Positions 28,788 to 37,521 of a DNA stretch of 64,000 nt are shown here, piece by piece. The DNA lies in contig JAURPI010000016.1 in NCBI GenBank assembly GCA_030835385.1, forward strand, positions 369,255-433,254, in the 5' to 3' direction. The notes below the pieces were generated by a model that was not told where the DNA came from, ran no database searches, and worked only from the letters and a program-made list of their open reading frames with translations. This DNA comes from Alphaproteobacteria bacterium. Lineage in GTDB: Bacteria > Pseudomonadota > Alphaproteobacteria > Rhodospirillales > Rhodospirillaceae. Numbering within the stretch: position 1 is the stretch's first letter; each line of letters starts with the position of its first letter. Made by a program: the position numbers and the translations under genes.

Positions 28788-28917
28788 TGCGGCAGTGTCA
28801 TTTCTCTGCAACCAAGGCACAATAGCCTGCGGAAACCCTCACTGGATTGTGAGCGGCGGGGTGATCTGATCATACTCACTTGATGCGACAGGCCTCAAGC
28901 GGTCGAAAGGAAAGTTC

Positions 28918-29664
28918 ATGAGCGTCACCTTATACAAGTTCGGACCAACCATGGGTTTGCCAGATCCGAGCCCCTTTTGCTTCAAGTTAGAGACTTACCT
29001 GCGTATGGCCGGCGTCGAATACGTAGTCGCATCTGACAAACGCAAAAAAGCGCCCACCGGCAAGCGCCCCTTTATTGTTGACGAAAATGGCAAAGTCGTG
29101 GCCGATAGTGGTTTGATCATCGCTGGCCTAGAAGCCAAGAACGGCAATCCAGTGGACGGCAAGCTCACTTTGTCGGAGAGGGCCGAGAGCCTGGCTTTTC
29201 AGCGTATGATGGAAGAGCATCTGTATTGGGCTCTGGTTTACTTCCGTTGGATCGATCCAGCGGGCGTCAAGAATTGGACGCCGTTCTTAAAAGATGTTCT
29301 TGGCATGCCAGGACCAATTGTGACGCTGGTAAAACCGTTCGCCCAACGGCTCGTTCGAAATCAGCTAGGCGGGCATGGGTTGGGTCGGCATTCTCCTAAA
29401 ACGATTCAGGATTTGGCCATCGCTGATATAAGGGCATTGGCCCACTGGCTCGGACAAAAGGAGTGGGGTTTTGGCGATCAACCAACCATTTTTGATGCTT
29501 CCCTCTCCGCGCATGTCGGTGAGATTGTCTCTCCACCCTGGGATAGCCCGCTCGCTGTGGAAACGCGCAAGCATCGAAATTTGGTCTCTCATTTCGAACG
29601 AATGATGACGCGCTATTATCCAGAGCTTAGAGAACCACAAGAAAGCACCTCAGGAGAGTCGTGA
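28918..29664 (+). CDS. Glutathione S-transferase family protein (metaxin-like)
   Basis: 248 residues, ATG preceded by AAAGGAAAG. N-terminal thioredoxin fold TLYKFGPTMGLPDPSPFCFK, where the SPFC segment replaces the usual Ser/Cys thiol site, followed by TGKRPFIVDENGKVVADSGL. The C-terminal domain (LSERAESLAFQRMMEEHLYW, then ADIRALAHWLGQKEWGFGDQ) resembles the fungal/metaxin-type GST group. First gene of a plus-strand operon; its TGA overlaps the ATG of the sulfurtransferase by one base, pointing to joint action, for instance on a glutathione or thiol adduct (inference). Confidence 0.85.
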   Translation: MSVTLYKFGPTMGLPDPSPFCFKLETYLRMAGVEYVVASDKRKKAPTGKRPFIVDENGKVVADSGLIIAGLEAKNGNPVDGKLTLSERAESLAFQRMMEEHLYWALVYFRWIDPAGVKNWTPFLKDVLGMPGPIVTLVKPFAQRLVRNQLGGHGLGRHSPKTIQDLAIADIRALAHWLGQKEWGFGDQPTIFDASLSAHVGEIVSPPWDSPLAVETRKHRNLVSHFERMMTRYYPELREPQESTSGES

Positions 29665-30560
29665 TGACCGACAAGGGCTACACCAATCCCCAATTACTGA
29701 TCGAAACGGACGCCCTAGAAGCTGAACTCACCGTAGATGATCTGCGCATCATAGACTGCAATGTGGTGATGGGGACAAAGCCAGGTGGTGGTTACGACAT
29801 TAAGTCAGGTCGAGCGGATTACGACGACGCGCATATTCCTGGAGCGATTTTTCTCGATTTCTTGACCGAATTGTCAGGCGATCACCCAACGTTGCGCTTC
29901 ATGATGCCCACGGAAGAAGAGTTTGCACGTGTCGTCGGTGGCGTGGGCATCGGTGACGAGCACCATGTCGTGATTTATTCCCGTGGTGCTAATTTTTGGG
30001 CGACCCGTCTATTCCTCATGTTTCGCGCATTTGGTTTCGATAATTGTCGAGTTCTAAACGGCGCGTGGGAGAAGTGGGTGGCTGAGAGTCGCCCGGTTGC
30101 GGCTGATGTTAAGGCATGGCCGGCTGCGAAATTCACGCCGAACCTGCGTCCAGGGCAGATTATCGGTAAGGATGAAGTGTTGGCTGCCGTGCAACGCAAG
30201 GACACATGTCTGATAAACGCTTTGTCGCCTGACATATTTTCTGGTGCGGCAGTCAATGCGGCCTATGGGCGACCAGGCCATATTGAGGGCAGTGTTAATC
30301 TCTATGCGTATGACCTAATCGACAAAGAGGACAACACGTTTGCGGATGCGGCGACATTGAAAGAGAAGTTCCAAGCTGTTGGTGCGCTCGATCAGGAGAA
30401 GATCATTACGTATTGCGGTGGAGGCATCTCAGCCACAACCGACTCATTTGCTTTGATGTTGCTGGGTAGAGAGGACGTTGTGTTGTACGACGGGTCCATG
30501 ACGGAATGGGGCCCTGATGAAAGTCTTCCGATGTCTACTCTGAAAGATGGGGGGGCGTAA
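29664..30560 (+). CDS. Sulfurtransferase with two rhodanese domains
   Basis: 298 residues. Tandem rhodanese fold: an N-terminal inactive domain (GRADYDDAHIPGAIFLDFLT, YSRGANFWATRLFLMFRAFG) and a C-terminal catalytic domain with active-site loop YCGGGISATT, Cys about 251. The first domain lacks a Cys in its loop, as is normal. Length and order match thiosulfate/3-mercaptopyruvate sulfurtransferases. It moves sulfane sulfur to a thiol or cyanide acceptor. Coupled to the GST upstream and 3 bases from the Rieske oxygenase downstream, so sulfur released in that pathway is a plausible substrate. Confidence 0.9.
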   Translation: MTDKGYTNPQLLIETDALEAELTVDDLRIIDCNVVMGTKPGGGYDIKSGRADYDDAHIPGAIFLDFLTELSGDHPTLRFMMPTEEEFARVVGGVGIGDEHHVVIYSRGANFWATRLFLMFRAFGFDNCRVLNGAWEKWVAESRPVAADVKAWPAAKFTPNLRPGQIIGKDEVLAAVQRKDTCLINALSPDIFSGAAVNAAYGRPGHIEGSVNLYAYDLIDKEDNTFADAATLKEKFQAVGALDQEKIITYCGGGISATTDSFALMLLGREDVVLYDGSMTEWGPDESLPMSTLKDGGA

Positions 30561-30563
30561 GAG

Positions 30564-31700
30564 ATGTACACAAATGTCTGGTACACTGCAGCATTCTCAA
30601 AAGACGTTGCTGACGTGCCCAGGCATGTGAAGATGCTTGATCGCGATTTCGTTCTGTTTCGGGATGCGGGTGGTGCAGCACATTGTTTGTCGAACGTCTG
30701 CTGTCATCGCGGTGCGCCATTAGATCAGGGCGGTTGCCAGACAGATGGGACGCTAGCTTGTTGCCAGCATGGCTGGCGGTTTGCTGGTGACGGTCGTTGC
30801 ACAATGATGCCAGCTGCGGTGTATGGCAGCACTATACCCAAAGCGGCGCGTGTCGACTCTTATCCAGTTGAAGAGCGTTACGGCATGGTTTGGGTCTTAC
30901 TGGGCGATGACCCAGAGGCTGCAGCGCCCATTCCGGATGTCCCCGAATTTGATGCTGAAGGGTGGAGATGGATTGAGTACGAAGAAGTCTGGGACGCCAA
31001 TTATCACTGGGCAAAATTTTCTAATCTTGACTACGTGCATCTTCCGGTCGTTCATGGGCAAACATGGAACGGCAGTATTCGTCCTCCGGCCCACAAGGTT
31101 GAATACCTTGATGAGACCAGTATCGGCACTGGGATATGCGTAAAGACAAAACGGCCTAAGGGTCTTTGGTCAAGGTTGCGTCCGGCTGAAACAGAAGTTC
31201 AGTCTCGCATGAAATTTTACCTCTCGGGCTTCACCATCAAAGTAGATGTGGAAATAGGCGGCGCTAGGACGGGGATGCGTTTTGTTGTTCTTGATATGTC
31301 GACGCCGATCGATGAGCACACCACCGCGATGAGGTTTCTATTTGGACGCAATTTTATGCCGCATAAGTGGGTCGACAAAGGCACGCTCAAGCGAAACCTA
31401 AAAAATGTCAGAGAAGATCAAAAGATTGCTGAGGCGCAGCTACCTAAAGTTCCTAAGTTGCCTGACTCACGAACACTGATGACAGACCCTGAAGACGAAA
31501 TGGTCAGAGAATACTGGTCGATCATGACCAAGCTGCGAGAGAAGGGCTGGCAGATTGACCAGTCGGCCCTGCAACAGGCTGAGAAATCAGGTGGGTACCA
31601 TGTTATTCCATCGCCGTCACGGCGGACCGATCCTGACGCGTGGGTCTACAAGCCGGTGCCCCGCATCAATCCCGATGCTGTTGCCCAAGCCGCCGAATAG
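30564..31700 (+). CDS. Rieske non-heme iron oxygenase, alpha-subunit type
   Basis: 378 residues. N-terminal Rieske domain with NVCCHRGAPLDQGG and ACCQHGW: Cys46-x-His48 and Cys66-x2-His69 bind the 2Fe-2S cluster. The catalytic domain has the mononuclear iron motif NLDYVHLPVVH, with Asp156, His159 and His164. The protein resembles single-component-type Rieske oxygenases (O-demethylases, phthalate-family), which need only a separate reductase. No beta subunit is present. The ferredoxin-reductase-like flavoprotein at 34306 may supply electrons, though no ferredoxin gene was seen. It hydroxylates or demethylates an unidentified aromatic or cyclic compound. Confidence 0.9.
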   Translation: MYTNVWYTAAFSKDVADVPRHVKMLDRDFVLFRDAGGAAHCLSNVCCHRGAPLDQGGCQTDGTLACCQHGWRFAGDGRCTMMPAAVYGSTIPKAARVDSYPVEERYGMVWVLLGDDPEAAAPIPDVPEFDAEGWRWIEYEEVWDANYHWAKFSNLDYVHLPVVHGQTWNGSIRPPAHKVEYLDETSIGTGICVKTKRPKGLWSRLRPAETEVQSRMKFYLSGFTIKVDVEIGGARTGMRFVVLDMSTPIDEHTTAMRFLFGRNFMPHKWVDKGTLKRNLKNVREDQKIAEAQLPKVPKLPDSRTLMTDPEDEMVREYWSIMTKLREKGWQIDQSALQQAEKSGGYHVIPSPSRRTDPDAWVYKPVPRINPDAVAQAAE

Positions 31701-31708
31701 GACTGTTT

Positions 31709-32380
31709 ATGAAGATAGCCGTTGTTGGGGCGTCCGGCCAAACCGGACCTTGTATTATTGAAGAAGCGTTGAGCCGAGGGCATGAGGTTATTGCTATATG
31801 TCGCTCCCCAGAAAAGATGCCAATTGTTGGCCCTAAAACTGAAGTGCGCAAAGCTGACGCCTATGACGCAGCCCAGGTGTTAAAGGCGCTGGAGGGGGCG
31901 GATGTCGTCGTAACAACAGTCGGGGCAACTAATCTATCTGAGAAGGGGCCGCTGAATACGGCAACACACCGTAACGTTATCGATGCCATGAAATCCCATG
32001 GGCAAGATCGTTTGATTGCTATTTCCTCATTTGGAGCTGCTCGGGGTGTTAAGCGCAAAGGAATTCGGCGCAATATCTACCTATGGATACGCCGAAAGTA
32101 TTACCAAGACATGGCGAACATGGAGAAAATGGTCTCGGCGGACTCCCCTGGTGCAACGATTTTAAGGGTGCCTAGTTTGCACAATCGGGTGCCGAAGCAG
32201 AGTTATATTAAGTCAGTAGATGGCACGTTGCCTGACGGCTTGTCGCTTTCTCGCAAAGATCTCGCACATTATGTATTGGAAGCGTTTGAGAAAGACCTGG
32301 ACCGCGACAAAATCGCAGCCATCGTTGATGAAGGGTCTGAATTGCCGCCCATGCGGGAAGTGATGCCGCCCAAAAAGTGA
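31709..32380 (+). CDS. NAD(P)-binding protein, NmrA/atypical SDR type
   Basis: 223 residues from the ATG at 31709. Rossmann start MKIAVVGASGQTGPCIIEEA with the glycine-rich loop, then GHEVIAICRSPEKM. LEGADVVVTTVGATNL and RLIAISSFGAARG follow the atypical short-chain dehydrogenase/flavin reductase (BLVRB-like) pattern. The YxxxK catalytic pair is not obvious. It may reduce a flavin or a quinone, or act as an NAD-dependent isomerase. Last gene of the GST-rhodanese-oxygenase operon, 8 bases after the oxygenase; convergent with the MatB-like gene. Confidence 0.8.
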   Translation: MKIAVVGASGQTGPCIIEEALSRGHEVIAICRSPEKMPIVGPKTEVRKADAYDAAQVLKALEGADVVVTTVGATNLSEKGPLNTATHRNVIDAMKSHGQDRLIAISSFGAARGVKRKGIRRNIYLWIRRKYYQDMANMEKMVSADSPGATILRVPSLHNRVPKQSYIKSVDGTLPDGLSLSRKDLAHYVLEAFEKDLDRDKIAAIVDEGSELPPMREVMPPKK

Positions 32381-32386
32381 CGCATT

Positions 32387-33919
32387 CTAGTTACGTGTCA
32401 GATATCTATCCCATTGATCACGGTAAGCCTCAAGCAAGACATTCTTTTGTACTTTGCCCATAGCGTTGCGTGGCAATGACGGTGCCTGCACCACGACCTT
32501 TGGGGCTTTGTAATTGGCGACTTTGCTTTTAAGGGCTGTTTTGATATCTGTGACGTCGAGTGAGATGTTGTTTTCTGCGACAACTATTGCCATACCGCAT
32601 TCTCCAAAATCGGGATGGGGATAGCCAATGACGGCGCTTTCTCCGACGCCGTCCATAGAGTCGATGATCTGTTCAACCTCTTTGGGAAATACATTAAACC
32701 CGCCAGAAATATACATGTCTTTGGCGCGTCCGATTAGGGTGAGTTGGCCATCAAGTTCGTAACATCCAATATCACCAGTTTTGAAGAATCCATCGGTCGT
32801 GAATTCTTCAGCTGTCTTTTCTGGTTTGTTCCAATAGCCAGAGAACAGACTCGATCCTTTAATTTGAACACCGCCAGTTTGGCCTGCATCAACAGGCGCG
32901 TCGCTGTCGTTTGCAACTCTCATATCAACACCGTCGAGAGGCCACCCTACCGTGCCGGCACGCCTCGGTTTGTCTGGTTTGGCACTGGTGATGATGCCTG
33001 CTTCGGTCATGCCATAGCGCTCGACAATGGTGTGTCCGGTGCGTTCCGTGAATGCCTGAAACGTCTCATTAAGAAGCGGTGCAGACCCTGACACAAACAG
33101 TCGCACGGATTGGCATGTATCTTTCGTGAGTGATTTCTCGCCCAGCAGGCGTGTGTAGTAGGTTGGCACCCCCATAAACACGGTGGCTTTGGGAAAATCT
33201 GAAATTACAGACGACGGATCAAAGCGCGGATGAAAGATCATCCCTGATCCATTCATCAGAACCGTATTGGTTGCGACAAACAGTCCATGCGTGTGGAAAA
33301 TGGGGAGCGCATGCAACAGAATATCTTCGGGTTCGAAGCGCCATGCTGTGTGCAGGGCGGTGGCGTTGGCGGCGAGGGCGCCGTGACTCAATATGGCGCC
33401 TTTAGGTTTTCCTGTTGTCCCTGAAGAATAAAGAATAGCAGCCATGTCGTTTGGTGCTGAAGAAACCGTTTCAAATGTCGTTGGGAGCGAGACTGCATGT
33501 TCCGTCAGGCTTCCTTCGCCGTTATCGCCAAGAGTTAGACAGCGACTAATGCCGTATCGTGTTGCTTTGTCTTCAGCTTCAGCTTGAGATGCGGTGTCGC
33601 AGACAAAAAGTTTAGGTGCGGCATCGCGCAGAAAATAATCTAGCTCGTCGCCCGTATAGGCGGTGTTCAGAGGCAGATAAGTGGCGCCGGCTCGTAGGCA
33701 TGCCAGGTAAAGAATTATAACAGTCGCTGACTTCTCAACCTGTGCCGCTAACCGATCGCCTGGTTGTAGGCCAGTGTCATGGAGAAGGTTTGCAATTTGC
33801 GCGGATTGCTGTTCGACATCACCATAGGACACACATGTGCCATCCCGATTGGTAATGAAGGGCGTGTCCAAGTCGCTGGGGAAACGCTGGCGAAAAACAG
33901 CATAAAGATTGGCAGACAT
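32387..33919 (-). CDS. matB: Malonyl-CoA synthetase-like acyl-CoA ligase
   Basis: 510 residues, the size of MatB. Close family blocks: GDRLAAQVEKSATVIILYLA, LRAGATYLPLNTAYTGDELD, the P-loop YSSGTTGKPKGA, IVERYGMTEAGIITS and FKTGDIGCYELDGQLTLIGR. The C terminus carries NYKAPKVVVQAPSLPRNAMG followed by KVQKN, with the catalytic Lys. MatB converts malonate or methylmalonate plus CoA and ATP to the CoA ester. The ATG at 33919 sits 6 bases after a strong hairpin that covers the expected ribosome-binding site. Confidence 0.83.
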   Translation of the reverse strand: MSANLYAVFRQRFPSDLDTPFITNRDGTCVSYGDVEQQSAQIANLLHDTGLQPGDRLAAQVEKSATVIILYLACLRAGATYLPLNTAYTGDELDYFLRDAAPKLFVCDTASQAEAEDKATRYGISRCLTLGDNGEGSLTEHAVSLPTTFETVSSAPNDMAAILYSSGTTGKPKGAILSHGALAANATALHTAWRFEPEDILLHALPIFHTHGLFVATNTVLMNGSGMIFHPRFDPSSVISDFPKATVFMGVPTYYTRLLGEKSLTKDTCQSVRLFVSGSAPLLNETFQAFTERTGHTIVERYGMTEAGIITSAKPDKPRRAGTVGWPLDGVDMRVANDSDAPVDAGQTGGVQIKGSSLFSGYWNKPEKTAEEFTTDGFFKTGDIGCYELDGQLTLIGRAKDMYISGGFNVFPKEVEQIIDSMDGVGESAVIGYPHPDFGECGMAIVVAENNISLDVTDIKTALKSKVANYKAPKVVVQAPSLPRNAMGKVQKNVLLEAYRDQWDRYLTRN

Positions 33920-33925
33920 AAATTA

Positions 33926-33960
33926 GGCGCACTTCTCTTAAAGGAGTGCGCCCGTTTTCT
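33926..33960. terminator. Terminator-like hairpin immediately upstream of the matB-like gene
   Basis: GGCGCACT (33926-33933) pairs with AGTGCGCC (33945-33952); the stem can extend inward by three pairs (T-G, C-G, T-A) to leave a short loop. On the plus strand it is followed by CGTTTTCT, a usable U-tract. On the minus strand it ends the transcript of the small gene at 33990-34205 and lies within 6 bases of the matB-like ATG, so it may also hide that gene's ribosome-binding site. Confidence 0.6.
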
Positions 33961-33989
33961 CTAAATCAAACTAAAAGTGCAAGCCTACG

Positions 33990-34205
33990 TTACACACCAA
34001 TGTTGAGGTTCTGCCCGCGTTCCTGGCGTTTGGCGGCTTCATCGTTGATGTGTTTCTGCACAGCTTCGTCCAGGAGCTCGCGGGTCCGGTTGCCACTGTT
34101 TGGATCTTGCGCCTGCGTTGCTTCGGTCGTGGCTGGCTGCTTCACGGTCTGCGTTTGCTGCAGAGCCGGTTGATGCTCATTAATATTGCCGATCCCATCG
34201 ACCAT
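33990..34205 (-). CDS. Small hydrophilic protein, unknown
   Basis: 71 residues from the ATG at 34205, with GGAG about 9 bases upstream. The protein is Gln/Thr-rich in its first half (QPALQQTQTVKQPATTEATQ) and charged and helical in its second (RTRELLDEAVQKHINDEAAK). No signal peptide or membrane segment. A hairpin follows directly. It stands alone between two larger minus-strand genes. I do not recognise a family. Confidence 0.55.
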   Translation of the reverse strand: MVDGIGNINEHQPALQQTQTVKQPATTEATQAQDPNSGNRTRELLDEAVQKHINDEAAKRQERGQNLNIGV

Positions 34206-34305
34206 GAATGACGCTCCATTTTTTAAGAAACACAGTTTCCGTATATTGCCACTTGGCTTCAAAACACAACCCTGTGACCAAAAAAATGTGTTATATTACA
34301 ATGGT

Positions 34306-35514
34306 TTATAGATCTTTTATGGGGGTTTCAGGGTCGGCCAATTGAACCGGGTCGGGTGCCATTTTCGCAGCGATGGCTTTTTTGGCGTGCAAGAAATCTT
34401 TCGACCGATTCATCGCGTTCAACGCCACTAAGACGCCATCTCGCATGTAGCAGACCGAGAATGACCGCGTCTCCGGATCTCCCCGAACAATGATGTCATC
34501 GCCTGGATCGTTAATGCCAACCATCTGCAGTTTGATGTCGTATTGATCAGACCAGAACCAAGGAATTTCAGCATAAGGCGCCGCCTTCCCGAGAATCGCT
34601 TTCGCCGCTGTTTTGCCCTGGCTCAGAGCATTTTGTACCGATTCGAGTCTCAGTCGGCAGTCAATAAGGTCGTTCGGGTGATTGGTGCAGTCACCAACTG
34701 CGTAGACATTCCTAACGGAAGTTTGCGTCATTGAGTCAACTGTAATGCCATTCTCAACAGCGAGACCGGCGGCATCTGCCAACTCCACATTTGGAATGAT
34801 ACCGATACCAATGATCACCACGTCAGCATCGAACTTAGAGCCATCGGAGCAGGTGACCTGTTTGACGGACTCATCACCTTCAAACCCCGAGACGGTAACA
34901 TCTGTACGGATATCCACACCGGCTTCGCGATGAACACGTGTATAAAATTCAGAGACAACCGGTGCGGCGACACGATTGAGAACCCGCGCAGTCATTTCAA
35001 GAACGGTTACTGCGCAACCGATTTTGTTCGCAACCGCTGCTACTTCGAGGCCAATGTACCCGCCGCCGACGATTGCTAGCTTGGTATTCGGTTTGAGCAT
35101 GTCACGAAATGAGAGTACGTCATCAATAGTCCGCAGATAATGAACGCCTCTTAGCTCAGCGCCTGAGACCGGTAATTGGCGCACGCGCCCGCCCGTGGCC
35201 AAGACGATTGAACGAGCGAGTATAACGTCACCATCGCTTATCGACACGCTTCGACCGGGTGAAATGGAATCCACCCGTTCGCCCAAACGCAAAGTTATAT
35301 CTCTTTCGTCGTAAAAGTTTTCCGCTCGCAAATACAAGCGATCCATTTCCAGGTCACCAGCCAAAAACTGTTTTGATAAGGCGGGCCGTTCGTAAGGGAT
35401 ATAAGGCTCTTCGCCGATCACTGTGATGGGGCCATCGTAACCGCCCTGACGAAGCGAGATCGCAGTTTGTCCGCCAGCTTCCCCGGCACCGACAATCACG
35501 ACGGGTTTAGTCAT
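34306..35514 (-). CDS. Ferredoxin/rubredoxin reductase-type flavoprotein
   Basis: 402 residues from the ATG at 35514. FAD-binding loop VVIVGAGEAGGQTAISLRQ at the N terminus, YIPYERPALSKQFLAGD (family-specific), and the NAD-binding loop KLAIVGGGYIGLEVAAV about 150 residues in. The block NVYAVGDCTNHPND contacts FAD, and the C-terminal reductase domain includes IPWFWSDQYDIKLQMVG. These proteins pass electrons from NADH to a 2Fe-2S ferredoxin feeding Rieske oxygenases or P450s. The Rieske oxygenase at 30564 is the obvious local partner, though the two are on opposite strands. Confidence 0.9.
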   Translation of the reverse strand: MTKPVVIVGAGEAGGQTAISLRQGGYDGPITVIGEEPYIPYERPALSKQFLAGDLEMDRLYLRAENFYDERDITLRLGERVDSISPGRSVSISDGDVILARSIVLATGGRVRQLPVSGAELRGVHYLRTIDDVLSFRDMLKPNTKLAIVGGGYIGLEVAAVANKIGCAVTVLEMTARVLNRVAAPVVSEFYTRVHREAGVDIRTDVTVSGFEGDESVKQVTCSDGSKFDADVVIIGIGIIPNVELADAAGLAVENGITVDSMTQTSVRNVYAVGDCTNHPNDLIDCRLRLESVQNALSQGKTAAKAILGKAAPYAEIPWFWSDQYDIKLQMVGINDPGDDIIVRGDPETRSFSVCYMRDGVLVALNAMNRSKDFLHAKKAIAAKMAPDPVQLADPETPIKDL

Positions 35515-35630
35515 GTGGTCTTTCACTTTTCAAAATATGGCCCATGCGTTGAGCATGCACCGAATTGGTGGAATACGACATATCAGTCGTCTGCGATATC
35601 TCCGCCAGCCACAAGGCGGTCGTTCTCGCT

Positions 35631-36682
35631 CTAGGATAATGTTTCGCCGCTATCCTTGGGTGCTTCTTCCTCTGGTCTAGGCGTGCCTTTACGCCGACGT
35701 TCGTCTTCAGCTGTCTCAACGGCTACGGATCGGCGACGTCTGTCGGGACCAAATTAGCCACCAATGTCGACAAAGGGTCTTGGTCGCTCAATCATTTCTC
35801 TAATACGAAGAAATACAGCTTTGGCCGTAATTGCCATAGCGACGTATTCAAAAACCAAAGTCTCAGGTGATATGACGTCACCACCGTAGAGATCGACGCA
35901 AACTGGAAAGTTCGTGTTACTCATAATCGCTTCAAGTAATCGGTCTGTCGAGAAACTCAGGAACACCAGCGTATCGATTTCAGAGCCTTGATCGGGATTT
36001 CGAGTTGCAGCTGGTGTTATTAGGGCGTAGCCCGCCGTAATTTCAGAGCGGTATGCATTGCGAATAACCTGAGTTAAGGAGGTCTCTTCCGTTGCCATGG
36101 CACGGTGAAGGGCGGGGCCTGTTTCAGGATTTTCGAGAACGTTCCGACCCGACGATTGAATATTGCGGCCGGACACCAGGGTAACGAACCAGGCGATGAC
36201 AGCGTTATCCTCAGTTGCGATGACTTCACCGGTAACGTTTTTTGGAGCCGCTTCGCCTGTTCTGAGGCCTTGGTCCTTGAATTTGATCCTGGGACGACGT
36301 CAAACAGGCCAACGTCCCAGATCGCTGGAGCAAGGTCTTGGCTTTCTATGGCGGCAATATAGTTGCTCCAATCTTGCAGAGTGATTTCTTTGCTTCCAGA
36401 AACGAAGCATGCAAGACCAAGTAATCGCTGCTCATAAGATTTGCTCGCGTGAATGGTGGCAACATTCAGGCCATCCAAGATTCGCTCAAACAATGCTTTC
36501 TCGCGGCCAGCGATTTCATTCTGAGCAAGAAACGCTGTTGTGGCAGTTCCTGCAAGGCACAGCAAAACCACAGCCACCGCTCGCAGGAGGCGGTTTCTGG
36601 TCAGTGCTACGGTCTCTAAAGCTGTGCCATCATTCGTCACAGTGATTCCGGTTCCCCGTTGTGATCGCGGTTGTCTTTTCAC
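35631..36682 (-). pseudogene. Broken chimera: CHASE sensor fragment joined to a response-regulator tail
   Basis: Starts with GTG at 36682, then a membrane segment (LLRAVAVVLLCLAGTATTAF) and a CHASE-like sensor start (LGLACFVSGSKEITLQDWSN). After IWDVGLFDVVPG (about 36290-36300) the coding signal shifts to another frame: VTGEVIATEDNAVIAWFVTL, then GRNVLENPETGPALHRAM, the core of CHASE. This frame then reads YVAMAITAKAVFLRIREMIE and RPRPFVDIGG, the end of a CheY-like receiver. It meets TAA at 35756-35754 and continues FGPDRRRRSVAVETAEDE to TAG at 35633-35631. The FGPDRRRR tail is typical of alphaproteobacterial response regulators. So there is one frameshift, one nonsense codon (probably a former Tyr), and an internal deletion that fused two different genes. 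Confidence 0.75.
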
Positions 36683-36701
36683 CCCATTTTTGAAGGAGGC
36701 C

Positions 36702-36746
36702 TGCTGTAGGCTAGGCTTTCCTCATAGTGACGACTAGTCTACAGCA
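36702..36746 (+). promoter_or_regulatory. Long imperfect stem in the HD-gene leader
   Basis: TGCTGTAGGCTA (36702-36713) pairs with TAGTCTACAGCA (36735-36746): twelve positions with one G-U pair and a 21-base loop. It lies just upstream of a terminator hairpin and 51 bases before the HD gene ATG. This is the arrangement expected of a leader RNA element. No known riboswitch class was recognised. Confidence 0.4.
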
Positions 36747-36762
36747 CATCAGTGTATTTGTT

Positions 36763-36785
36763 AGCCGAACCAAGTCGGCTTTTTT
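36763..36785 (+). terminator. Intrinsic terminator in the leader of the HD-domain gene
   Basis: AGCCGA (36763-36768), loop ACCAAG, TCGGCT (36775-36780), then TTTTT: a complete rho-independent terminator on the plus strand. No plus-strand gene ends upstream (the neighbour is the divergent pseudogene), and the HD gene starts 11 bases later. It therefore looks like an attenuator of that gene rather than an ordinary gene end. Confidence 0.6.
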
Positions 36786-36796
36786 GGTTGGAAGGC

Positions 36797-37450
36797 ATGA
36801 AGGTGTCCTCTGAGAGCAGCTCATCGACCGTAGCTAAGCGCTTGGCAGACCATGCGCCGCGAACTTGGCAGCGTATGCTGTCTGGGCGTCGACTCAATTT
36901 GCTTGATCCTTCTCCATTGGACATAGAAATCGAAGACATCGCATTGGGCCTTGCTCGCAACACACGCTGGAACGGCCAGACTCAAGGTGCCCACGCCTGG
37001 AGCGTTGCCCAGCATTCAGACTTTGTTGTTGATATCGTCAGACGGCTCAACCCAAAAGCACCGGCGGACGTGCTCATGGCGGCCAAGTTGCATGATGCAT
37101 CCGAATACGTCACCCATGATCTCATCACACCGCTTAAAGTTGTGGTCGGTGACGTTTTTGCGGAGGTGGAGGAGCGTCTACTCCAGGCCATCAGACTGCG
37201 ATTCGGCCTGGCGGCATCACTGTCGGAGAATGTCCAAGCATTAATCAAGAGCGCGGACAAAATCGCCGCGGCTACGGAAGCCGTTCAACTGGCGGGTTTT
37301 TCCGAGCAAGAGGTGCGTTCCGTGCTCGGGTTTAGGGAAAAACCACTACACGATTTTAAGCTTGTGCCTGTTCCTGTGGCTGACGCTGAGAAAGCGTTTT
37401 TGGAAGGTTTTCGCCAGATCGAAGCAGCCATGATTCTGCAGAACCGGTAA
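36797..37450 (+). CDS. HD-domain phosphohydrolase (YfbR/5'-nucleotidase-like)
   Basis: 217 residues from the ATG at 36797, preceded by GGAAGG at short spacing. HD metal site: His73 (SVAQHS), His99-Asp100 (KLHDASEYVTHD) and Asp154 (KSADKIAAATEA). The order and the LHDASE-x-x-THDLITPLK block match YfbR-type 5'-deoxynucleotidases, which remove phosphate from dNMPs. Cytoplasmic. A terminator hairpin and a second long stem in its leader suggest control by transcription attenuation. Confidence 0.82.
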   Translation: MKVSSESSSSTVAKRLADHAPRTWQRMLSGRRLNLLDPSPLDIEIEDIALGLARNTRWNGQTQGAHAWSVAQHSDFVVDIVRRLNPKAPADVLMAAKLHDASEYVTHDLITPLKVVVGDVFAEVEERLLQAIRLRFGLAASLSENVQALIKSADKIAAATEAVQLAGFSEQEVRSVLGFREKPLHDFKLVPVPVADAEKAFLEGFRQIEAAMILQNR

Positions 37451-37521
37451 CGTTCTGCAGGAGGTGCAGCGTGCACCGCGTGATGTAAGTCAAAGTGAAA
37501 CTATTGAAGGAGGGTGGCATT

